Of a DNA stretch of 64,000 nt, positions 23,741 through 64,000 are shown one piece after another. The translations under genes and the position numbers were made by a program. Each line of letters starts with the position of its first letter. The stretch's first letter is position 1. The notes below the pieces were generated by a model. It saw nothing but the letters and a program-made list of their open reading frames with translations. It searched no databases and was not told where the DNA came from. Location: contig NC_090174.1 in assembly GCF_024679245.1 (NCBI RefSeq), forward strand, positions 45,652,688 to 45,716,687, written 5' to 3'. Origin of the DNA: Pseudorasbora parva (Eukaryota; Chordata; Actinopteri; Cypriniformes; Gobionidae).

Positions 23741-24052
23741 ATGATGGCAGAAGATACAAGTGATATCACCATACAGGATGTGTGTTTGACAGTTAACTCA
23801 GTCTTCTTGGACAGTTTCTCCAGATGTTTAAGTGGGTCATCTGACTTCCTGAACACGCTGCCCGAATCCCTCCGAACTGTGATGTCATCAGTTTGGAAAC
23901 AGTGGCATTCCTGGATAGTGTTACTCGTACTCGTGCTGGTGGAGCATGTGTGTGTTACAGTGTGTACACTTTATGATATGATCTGTTCCTTTGCAAGCAG
24001 CATATCTTCAATATACCATTCAAGTGAATCTTCTGGTTTTGGTGGTTTATAA
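23741..24052 (+). other. Open frame with hydrophobic stretch; possible alternative acsl4 N-terminal exon
   Basis: A 103-aa frame contains SWIVLLVLVLVEHVCVTVCT, a membrane-like segment. The long isoforms of ACSL4 and ACSL3 carry a hydrophobic N-terminal anchor of this kind, encoded upstream of the exon corresponding to 24563-24796. Spacing and strand fit. Against it: the best donor (CAA|GTGAAT at 24024) is out of phase with the 24563 acceptor, and the in-phase options (GTGTGT) are weak. Confidence 0.3.
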
Positions 24053-24565
24053 CAGTTCAAATATGAAAGTAAGATTAAACTGCTTAGTTGTGCAGTCTTT
24101 TTAATAAGACTAAAGAAAAGCCTCGATAATTGTGCAAAATTAAACAGCCATATACATCCACTTCAGTTTGATCGGATGTCTTTGTGTGTGTTTGTGCGTG
24201 TGTGTTGCACATACATAATAAATATTTAGTCTGCTAGTATACTGTTGGCAACAAACACGGATGTTTCTTCAGAGTTTGTGGTGATAGCATAGTTCCTAAA
24301 TCAGCTATTCATTCACACGCACATGCATCTAAACCTTAGGCTACTTAGTCTTTCTCTTTTCCCTTTTCTGGTCTCTTTTCCTTTAACAACCCCATCTTAT
24401 CGTTTATGTCTGGATGCCAAACAGGTCTTCTGAATCTTCCAGAGGTGTTCCGGTCTAATTCGTGGTGTAGGATACGTTTGACGTTTCTTATCATGTGTTG
24501 TGTTTTACTATTCGTGTGCTGATGTTCATATGGAATGATTGGTCTGTGTGTGTCGTGTGCAGGTC

Positions 24566-32347
<7,782 letters not shown>

Positions 32348-32642
32348 TGCACATGCAACACTCATCTATAGGCTGATTTTCAATTGTCATTCTACGCTTC
32401 CTAGATTACTACCCCCCCAAAGTATACAGTCGTATATCACGTGGCATCAAGATCCAATTTGTCATCCAGTTTTGCTCCATACACTAGACATTATAAAAAG
32501 TATGCTAATTAGGATTCATCCATATGTGCATTTTTTGCCAATCCCATTGATCTCAGTAGAAACACCACTCTGCCTCCTGCTGGATATAGATGGCCATTAC
32601 TTCTGAGAGTAATTACTGTGAGGAATAGCTTTATTTAATGGA

Positions 32643-32648
32643 AATAAA
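32643..32648 (+). other. acsl4: acsl4 polyadenylation signal (candidate)
   Basis: AATAAA about 300 bases after the acsl4 stop codon, followed by a GT/T-rich stretch. Confidence 0.65.
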
Positions 32649-32659
32649 ATATGCATGCA

Positions 32660-34060
<1,401 letters not shown>

Positions 34061-34064
34061 ATAA

Positions 34065-34273
34065 GTGTGTTTTGGGTTTCTCGAGGCTGTATTTTACTCC
34101 TGTCCGCCCACAGCACCAAACTGCATCTTCTTCGTTCGAAACACTAACAGAACTGAGCCAGTTCTACTTGGGTCATGTTTTAATGTCTTAACCGCGGAGC
34201 GGAGGTCCGGTTCGATTCCGTTCGGCGGCGGCTCTGGGCAGGTTTTTATGCAGCTGGACTCGCGCTGAGGGAG
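34065..34273 (+). other. stag2: Probable stag2 promoter-proximal region and 5' UTR exon
   Basis: A local GC-rich patch (34190-34270: GGAGCGGAGGTCCGG, TTCGGCGGCGGCTCTGG) ends in the donor GGGAG|GTGAGG at 34273/34274. The following acceptor, TTCTGCAG at 34887, precedes the exon that carries the stag2 start codon. Exon limits on the left are not determined. Confidence 0.5.
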
Positions 34274-34934
34274 GTGAGGGAGGAAATGGCGGCCAATCTT
34301 CATAAATATCCGTTATTTTGGAGAGAAAAAATAAAATAATTTTAACTGTAAATTTGTGGGGAGATTGATCTCGTAGAGTGGTTCATATGTCAGACAGTTT
34401 CCGCCATCAGCTTAAATATAGAGAATTCTTGAGACACTCGAATGTGTTACGTGTGAAGAAACGTAAAGTTGTAATGTGGTTTTGCAGTTTCACATTGTTT
34501 TGGAGGGTTTGGGGCGGTTTTAATGTCTTTTAGAGAAGCCGGAGGCCTGTTAGCCTGTTAGCATGCTAGCCCGTGTTTACGGAAATCAAACTGAACATTA
34601 AAACACAATTAATAAAATCTTGCACATTACACGAATACATCGACATTTTATGTTTTTAATCGAGTTTGTATATTGTTTAATGTTTATATTTTTCTTACAG
34701 TAATGTTGACAGCAAATGTCTGATTTATTATTAAAGTCCTATATAAACATCGTCCTTCACACAAACGCACGCCTAAGTAACCTCATTCAGTAACTGCATT
34801 ACCAGTCATAAGGGTTGTTTTAAGGTAGATATTTTAAGAAAGGGTTTTCATTCTGCAGTTTTATAATTGCGTGTATTTCTTCTGCAGTGTGGGGGCACTT
34901 ATAAACTCCAGAAGAGACAGATGATGTTGAAAAA

Positions 34935-56885
<21,951 letters not shown>

Positions 56886-57602
56886 GACGGGTAAACGAGA
56901 GCAGCAGTGACATGTTTCTCCTCTTCTGACTTCACTCCGTGGACTAAATGCACATGATGGTGCTGTGTATCTTTCCCTCCTGAAAACACACCATAAATTT
57001 TCATCTGTACATATAACAGCCCACTGGGTGACAGACAAACATTTACAGCACGAGATCAGACTTATCTATTCATGCTTTTTTGTAATGGAGGTTTAAAAAT
57101 AGCTGTTTTTGTAACTCCTGGAGGAGTTTTGATTTTTAGGTAATTTTGTAAAGACAATCAGTTGTAAATGACTTTATAAAGGGTGATTGAAATCTAAAAT
57201 TTATAACTCAACTTTCCTTAAAGCGTTTAGACTTGCAGTTTCTGTTTCCCCCTCAAGTACTTCTCTCTTTTGTTTTTGCTTTTTAACCATCACTCACAAT
57301 GTTTTGCTTCCCTTGAAGTAGGTTAAAACTCTTATTGTGATGATATTCCTCACTTGTATTTTGGTGGTTGGCTGATTGAGATTTTTTTGTTTTTATTGGC
57401 CCTCTAAAAGCTCAATGCACTTGTGCTGATTGGATTTTGAAAGCCTGCCCCTCCCTCAGATTAAACGTAATTTTTGAATATATATTTCAGCTTTAAATTC
57501 TATAGGTATTTCTGCATAAAGGGCAATACCCCCATTTTCAGGGAAAAGCTCTTTCTGTAGACTATATCTCTTTGACCTATATTTCTTCTTAAATTAGAAT
57601 GA

Positions 57603-57615
57603 GGTATTATAATAT

Positions 57616-57712
<97 letters not shown>

Positions 57713-57722
57713 TATATATATA
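57603..57722. repeat. (TA)n microsatellite in stag2 3' UTR region
   Basis: About 110 bases of TA repeat after the stag2 stop codon. Confidence 0.93.
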
Positions 57723-57729
57723 TTAAAAT

Positions 57730-58318
57730 ACACACTCACCTAAAGCAGTGTATAATATACACGATCACCTTTAGCCTCTTTTTCCTATTTGTAGTGGAGA
57801 TGAGTGGTACCCGGTGGGGTCTTCTGCTGTTGTAGCCCATCCGCCTCAAGGTTGTGCGTGTTGTGGCTTCACAAATGCTTTGCTGCATACCTCGGTTGTA
57901 ACCAGTGGTTATTTCAGTCAAAGTGGCTATTCTATCAGTTTGAATCAGTCGGCCCATTCTCCTCTGACCTCTAGCATCAACAAGGCATTTTTGCCCACAG
58001 GACTGCCGCATACTGGATGTTTTTCCCTTTTCACACCATTCTTTGTAAACCCTAGAAATGGTTGTGCGTGAAAATCACAGTAACTGAGCAGATTGTGAAA
58101 TACTCAGACCGGTCCGTCTGGCACAAATAACCATGCCACGCTCAAAGTTGCTTAAATCACCTTTCTTTCCCATTCTGACATTCAGTTTGGAGTTCAGGAG
58201 ATTGTCTTGACCAGGACCACACCCCTAAATGCATTGAAGCAACTGCCATGTGATTGGTTGATTAGATAATTGCATTAACGAGAAATTGAACAAGTGTTCC
58301 TAATAATCCTTTAGGTGA

Positions 58319-58325
<7 letters not shown>
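57730..58325 (-). mobile_element. Internally deleted Tc1-like element
   Basis: One end is ACACACTCACCTAAAG and the other CTTTAGGTGAGTGTGT. On the - strand the frame 58011-57736 encodes part of a Tc1-like transposase (DARGQRRMGRLIQ, EATTRTTLRRMGYNSRRPHR), and 58180-58060 encodes the upstream helix-turn-helix region in broken form. The catalytic domain is deleted. It lies between two TA-rich tracts, downstream of stag2. Confidence 0.8.
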
Positions 58326-58373
<48 letters not shown>

Positions 58374-58993
58374 TATACACATGATATATATTATTTTGTT
58401 TTACACAAAATGTGTAAAGTAATGTGAATCATTGCTGGTTTATATTTGTTAATGTTTTTATGTTTGGTATCCAACCTACTGTTTCATTCATGCTTCATCT
58501 GTCCTTAGAGAATCACTGTTTTTTTTTTTTTTTATTCATTTTTATTTTGGAAAATCTCCACTGTGAAAAATTTCCCCCCATTTCCCCCTTTTCTAGTTCA
58601 TTGAGATATGGATTCAGGTTGTGTGTTGTTTCTGAGGTTGGCTAGTTGAAAATCATGAATGGCTTGTTAATCAGAGCGAATCATGACGATTGTTTTTGTG
58701 GTAGAAAATCTTGGTAAATGTAACCATGGGGATTGTATGCAGGGTAAATGCATTTCTGCAAGCTTTTTTTTTTCAGGATTGGAAATGTCTTTGTATAATA
58801 ATTTCACACGTAGTTGTTAATTTGTCCCACTTTGAATTTAATTTCCAGTTCTGCAATGTCTCCTTATTTCCAAAAGTGTGTGAGTGTATGTATTTTAATG
58901 TATTGGACTGTACATAAAAAAATATGTTTTATTCTATTTGCAAGATGTCAGTTGTTTCATTTCCTATGTTTATGCATTTATATTTGGATACAA

Positions 58994-58999
58994 AATAAA
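58994..58999 (+). other. stag2: Candidate distal stag2 polyadenylation signal
   Basis: AATAAA preceded by a T-rich UTR-like stretch, 2.1 kb after the stop. An earlier ATTAAA at 57460-57465 is an alternative. If the distal site is used, the 3' UTR includes the TA repeat and the Tc1 relic. Confidence 0.45.
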
Positions 59000-59820
59000 C
59001 CCTAATGATCTTTAGAACTGCTTTTTAAATCAGCAGCTCCCAGAGACAAAAATGTATTCTGTTAATTGTTTTGTTGAAGAATACTATAACTGGATTTTTA
59101 TTTTTTGTCTTTGTTTTTGTGTCATAGATAAAATATAAACATTTGTCATACAAATCACTGTTGCTTCATTGATCTCTTCCTATGAACCATGAATGCAACT
59201 GTGACATTTTCTGGGTCATGAACAAGAAGGTCAGTGTTCAACAGTGGCCTAATCAAAGCCGCCATTCACAAAAAGAATCAATGACTGAACAAACACTTCC
59301 GACCAGAACAAATGACAGAGATCGGTGGTAAACACCACAGTATAACAAACCTCTACTGAATATGAAGGGTTAGTAGTTGTTTTATGCAATAAGTTTGTTT
59401 TAACACCCTCTTTCATAGAACTTTAGAATAATGTTGTGCTCCCTGGGCAGGTTAAAAAATAAAAGCGCAGAAAATGGTTTGTTCAATCTCAGCCCGTCAG
59501 CATATTGTCTTTTTTGTGTAAATTTCAAATGCACGTGTGAAGAACAATTTTGACGGTTAATGACATCGAGAGTAGCCTATAAAATATTGACTGAAAGTAA
59601 AAGTTGGAATAGTAGTACTTCAAATTAAACTGCACGGGGCGCTGTAGTACCTCTCACCGACCGGAAATCTCTGCCATGACAACTGCACGCGCAGCTTTGA
59701 ACTCAACGGCGGGGGACGCGCGCACTTTCTAAAAATGTGACGTGAAATATTCATCAAAACATTTCGATTTAAACATTTATATAAGACCTCTTTTGCAAGA
59801 GCCGGATTTTAGTGGTTATT
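59000..59820. other. Intergenic DNA and promoter region of the 59821 gene
   Basis: No exon before 59821. A GC-rich patch (GGCGGGGGACGCGCGCACTT, near 59708) and a TATA-like TTTATATAAG (59776-59785) lie just upstream of the start codon. Confidence 0.4.
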
Positions 59821-60128
59821 ATGGATCTGTGGGGAGCAGAAAAGCTGAACGCGCCTGCGGACTTCATGAAAGCTCCTGACGGATGTAAGTCAACGTAAAC
59901 AAATGTAAAAGGAACAATGACCGACATTACGTTAATCCAAATAAACAAACACAAACGAGTTTGTGCTCTTATATACATATTCTTTGATTAATATGTGTGA
60001 TATTACTATATATTATATGAAAATAAGCAGTATATTTGTGTATATCAGGGTAGTTGACAAGACATGTGAAGTAAGTTAACGTTAGTGACAGTTTTGTGAT
60101 ATAATAAATTATATCTAACACTATTTTA

Positions 60129-60214
<86 letters not shown>

Positions 60215-60381
60215 ATTCAAGTGAACTGATTCAAGTGAACTGGAAGAAGGCTAAAAGGTGGTTACACTTGGAAGATAATGAGCAGTTTTGTATGTAAGAC
60301 ATCTGTAATATTGTAAATGTGAGTGTAAAGATAACTAAAAACACAGCTAGATGATCAAGGGACTCAAACGAGAGATTTGGA

Positions 60382-60431
<50 letters not shown>

Positions 60432-61377
60432 TTGTTTATTACATTAATAGTCTGACTTTTTGTCTCCCAGCATCTGTCCTTAACCCTACTCCTTCTCTGA
60501 TGACACCCGCTCAGTTTACTGGGGGTTCTGTGGTCCGGCCAACACCTTCGCAGACCACGCTCACCCAAGCTCTGCCACAGTCCGCACCTTTCAGAGCTCC
60601 ACCCCCTTCTAAATTCAACGAGGAAGGGCTCACCTGGACAGAGACAGCTGGAGTGGAAGCATGGCGGCCCAGCCATCACAAACACCAGAGCGAGAAAATG
60701 TTAGAGCAGCGCTCTGAACACAGGTACTCAAATACAACAAGCATTGCCCCTGTTGAATCCAGGGATTTTAGGGGTCTGTCTATAAATTGATCTCTCTCTC
60801 TCTGTCAGGTTACCAGAAGATGAGAGGAGCAGCTCAAAGCCCCTGCTGCAAGAGATGGAAAGGTTAAGAGAAGACAAGGAAATGATGGTGGTCGAGATGG
60901 AGCGTCTGAAAGGAAGAGTAGAATGTTTGAAAGAGAAGATCAGAGATCAGCAAAGCCAAATAAGCAGGTACAAAAACGCAGACTGACTGACTGACTGACT
61001 GCATGTCTGTAACTTTCACACTGTGAAATATATCTGTGTGTGTATGTGCAGGCAGTGTATGGAGCGTGATGAGTTACACAATGAACTGAAGAGTTGGAAG
61101 TCTGAACTCAGTTTGAGCCAAGACCTGGTAAACGCATGACTTCACTATTACCTTATTCTCTGATCTTTTAGAACAGTTTTGCGTGTATTTTATATATGCA
61201 TTATGTGGAATGTGTATTTTAGGGTCAGAAACACTAGTTTCTAAATACGTCTTTATTTTGTGTGTCTAGGTTTTGAACTTAAAAAAGGAGTATAAATTAG
61301 AATGTCAGCGTTTGGAAAAAGAGTTGCAGGACTCAAAGCAGGAGATGGGGAGACTTCAACAAAAATTAGAGACACAG
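59821..61377 (+). CDS. Unrecognised coiled-coil protein (3' partial)
   Basis: Five exons joined in frame: 59821-59884, 60471-60723, 60809-60967, 61052-61127, 61270-61377, giving 220 aa so far. The last donor (CAG|GTAGGG) shows it continues beyond the window. The start ATG has A at -3 and G at +4. Residues 1-85 are rich in Pro, Ser and Thr (LNPTPSLMTPAQFTGG, RPTPSQTTLTQALPQ) with WTETAGVEAW near 80. From about 110 onward the chain is a charged coiled coil (LLQEMERLREDKEMMVVEME, RLKGRVECLKEKIRDQQ, LKKEYKLECQRLEKELQ). No signal peptide or membrane segment is seen. I do not recognise the family. The layout resembles many centrosomal, meiotic or DNA-repair scaffold proteins, but that is only structural resemblance. 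It follows stag2 on the same strand. Confidence 0.8.
60136..60210. repeat. (TA)n microsatellite
   Basis: About 75 bases of AT repeat in intron 1 of the 59821 gene. Confidence 0.95.
60385..60428. repeat. (TCTG)n microsatellite
   Basis: About 11 copies of TCTG, 43 bases before the exon at 60471. Confidence 0.92.
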
Positions 61378-62819
61378 GTAGGGCATAATTAACCCAATAT
61401 TGGCAATATTTTGTTTCCGAAGCAATGATATTCTGATATTTTTAGTATCTTAAAGGAACACTACGCATCTTTTCTTCCATTTAGCACCTTGGTTCTCAGA
61501 CATTTTAACTTGAAAATATTTCCAACACAATATCCCAAAAATATTAAAATCATATATAGGCTAAGATATTATCAGTATGTAAAATGTTATTTCTTTTAGC
61601 ATCTTAATATCTATTAAATTTAGAATTAAATTGTTTAATATATTAATAGCCATTTATTTAAGATCCTGTGAAGTTTTCCTTGCAGTAACCACTGCAGTAA
61701 CGAATTGTAGTTGATTCGTGAGCCATATGGACCAGGTCTGACAGTTCGGAAAGTATCCGATTAGCGGAATAATTGCAAAATTCAACCATCGTTTTGCATG
61801 TGTTTCTAATGCTGCGTTCACATCGCACGCGATCAAATGATGCGATTCCACAAGTGATTTACATGTTAAGTCAATGCAGAGACGTGAGGCATTCTGCAGC
61901 GCGAATGACGCGGCAAGGATCACGCGAATTGAGCGTTTTGAACGTGTGATTCGCGCAAGTTGAAAAATCTGAACTTTAGCAGATATTCGCGTCGCGTTAA
62001 CCAATGAGGATCCTGCTTACTGCTGTCACGTGGTGAAGTGACAGATGGGAAACCCCGAGGCCAGAGTAATTTAAAAATACTACTGTTATTGTGTCACTAA
62101 ATATAGTTTAAAGAGTTTTCAGGCGAGAATGTAGTTGTTTAAAGCTCAAATATGTGGTTTATTTATTAAGAGAGCGCCTATTTGAAAATTTGATCTGCCG
62201 TTTTTGGAGGTGTGAGATCCAGGCGATCAGCGGTGCTCAGTGCTCATCAACCCCCGGCTGTGTAGTGAATGTCACACGCGAATGAAGCGAATGGATTCAA
62301 AAGGTTGACACGTCCAACTTTGCACGAATAGTGCGATTTATTAGAGTCATTCGCGTAAGTCGCACACATTTTCTGCATCTTCTGCATCTTCTTGCTCATG
62401 GACACAAAATTATATCAAAATACACATCTCCGCACGTATTCCAGTAAACACAGTGGATTGTGTCTTTAGTGAATGTAAATAGTTGAGAAAGAAATCAGAT
62501 GTGTATCATTATATTGGATCCATGCATTAGTTCATTATTGTTGATCTGGGTGTGTTTTTAGTTTTTATATCTTTAGATGCACATTTATTTATTACAGATG
62601 CCTTGCATACAAAACAACAAAACTTCTCATTATTAAGATTAATCTATATTTAATTCATACAGTGTACATTAAACAGTGTTATTTTTCATTTAATTATTAC
62701 ATTACTGTACCTGAATGCTACTCTTAGAGCTTACTTTATTTGTAACTTTGTCATATTGTATTGATGTTTGCTTGTAATTTGTGTTTGTTCCTATTTTATT
62801 TCTGACTGTTCACTTGTCT
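61378..62819. other. Intron of the 59821 gene with repeat-like sequence
   Basis: The stretch 61810-62370 looks like an old mobile element: ACATCGCACGCGATCAAATG and GCGTTTTGAACGTGTGATTC on one side, CACACGCGAATGAAGCGAAT and GTGCGATTTATTAGAGTCAT on the other. No target duplication is placed and no coding exon is seen. Confidence 0.4.
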
Positions 62820-64000
62820 TTAAAGGTCCCATTCTTCGCGTTTTCGAAGCTTTGATTATGTTTACAGTGTGCAATAATACAAGTTCATGTTTCGCGTTTA
62901 AAAAAACACCGTATTTTTCACACAATTTACTTATCTGTATACCACTGTTTCCTCTGTCCTAAAAACGGCCTGATGATTTCCTTGTTCTATGAAGTCCCTC
63001 CTTCAGAAACACGTAACGAGTTCTGATTAGGCCAGCGCTTCCCGTGTTGTGATTGGACGGCAGCTTAGCGCACTTTGCCTGGAAAGGTCCCGCCTCTTAC
63101 CATAATGTGTAGATACGCGCGCTCAATGTTATTGCAAAAATGTCTATATTGCCTTATCAATTTGAGCCGGAATCAGACCCGGAGAATATCGAATAGGATC
63201 GATTACAACCTGCTCAGGAAAGACTTTTGCTGGATGTTTCAGAATGGTAAGCTGTCTATTCAGTAGTTTAAACTGATCATTACAAACACCAACAATCGAT
63301 GGTGTCTGAATGAATTACTACACTTTTATATGCTAAGTTTTTCGGATTAGTTTCAATTACCATCTAACGTTAGTTAACAAAGCTAAACAGCGTTGCACTT
63401 TGTGTAATGAGTTACATAAACTGTTAAACGGACCAACTTAAATAATAAAATACACTTACCGGTTGTGCACCATAAACAACGCCTTCTCCAGACAAAGAGG
63501 GAACTGCGTCATCTTTTAAGAATAATCTTTCTGCGAATCTGGCATTAAACTGATTGAGATTGAGGAAGCAGTCCTCAGCAAAATGTGCTGCACATAGTTT
63601 TAAATTGTGATTATAATTTTCCGGAACCGAGTTAACCATAAACTGTAGCCATTGATCTCTACGTACAGCGTCCGTGGGAAGGCCAAACAAAGGTGATTTG
63701 ACTCCGGGATGAAAATAACAGCGTTTCAATGGCATGGTGACAAACACACTCTACAAAAACAACGCTTCTCTTGACCTGCGAGAGCAAAAGGACAACGCCC
63801 CCAAATTTGCGTGTTCTTGTGGGCGGAGGGTTCGTCAACAAAGGTTTTAGTTGCGTCATTAAAGCAGGAAGTTCAGGGCTGTAGTCCAAACCGGCCGTTC
63901 GCTGTAGGCTTTGAAAGGGAACTTCTCTTAAATGAAATATCTTGCTTGGCATTGAACTTTGAGCTTTATAATTTTACAGGTATTATTTATGCTCTAACAG
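62820..64000 (-). mobile_element. TTAA-edged DNA transposon with THAP-like frame (right part outside window)
   Basis: The left edge is TTAAAGGTCCCATTCTTCGC with TTAA at 62820-62823. On the - strand, from 63735, a frame reads MPLKRCYFHPGVKSPLFGLP, then WLQFMVNSVPE, LKLCAAHF and RLFLKDDAVPSL, which fits a THAP zinc-finger layout: FGLP, Trp, then Cys-x2-His. The second Cys of the opening pair is missing. THAP domains occur in Kolobok and P-element transposases as well as host genes. The frame ends at a possible donor near 63460. I infer a Kolobok-like element lying in the intron of the 59821 gene. Confidence 0.5.

Overview
This window is vertebrate nuclear DNA, most likely from a teleost and probably a cyprinid (carp, goldfish or zebrafish group). 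Genes are split into many short exons with GT..AG introns and polyadenylation signals. The introns are packed with DNA-transposon relics, Tc1-like transposase fragments, tRNA-like SINE sequence and long microsatellites, which is typical of cyprinid genomes. The species call is inference; the gene calls rest on translated exons joined in frame.

Five genes all lie on the + strand, head to tail. (1) 1351-10949: fam76b, missing its first coding exon, which should lie left of the window. (2) 13531-21363: cwc15, a spliceosome component, complete in six coding exons (243 aa), with a polyglutamine tract. (3) 24566-32347: acsl4, long-chain acyl-CoA synthetase, complete in 14 coding exons (671 aa). (4) 34935-56885: stag2, a cohesin SA subunit, complete in 33 coding exons (1247 aa). 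(5) 59821-61377 and beyond: a proline-rich, then coiled-coil protein that I do not recognise, cut by the window end. Exon phases agree across every junction I joined, so the four named models are strong.

The genes do not form a pathway: they cover nuclear-speckle biology, splicing, lipid activation and sister-chromatid cohesion. The order is of interest because FAM76B and CWC15 sit together on human chromosome 11q, whereas ACSL4 and STAG2 are on human Xq (recalled, not searched).

The rest is mostly mobile-element debris. I could place terminal inverted repeats (TIRs) with plausible target-site duplications (TSDs) for several elements: TAT-flanked at 7119-7701 (second copy at 49291-49644), TAA-flanked at 52581-53870, TA-flanked at 37452-37707, and several TTAA-flanked ones (19792-20918, 41332-42039, 51760-52193). 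A Tc1-like element at 25391-26625 is interrupted by a duplicated tRNA-like SINE. A THAP-like reading frame lies on the - strand near the right end. I found no bacterial-type system, CRISPR array or intact autonomous transposon. The most open items are the unrecognised gene at 59821, a possible upstream membrane-anchor exon for acsl4, and the TTAA-flanked families.
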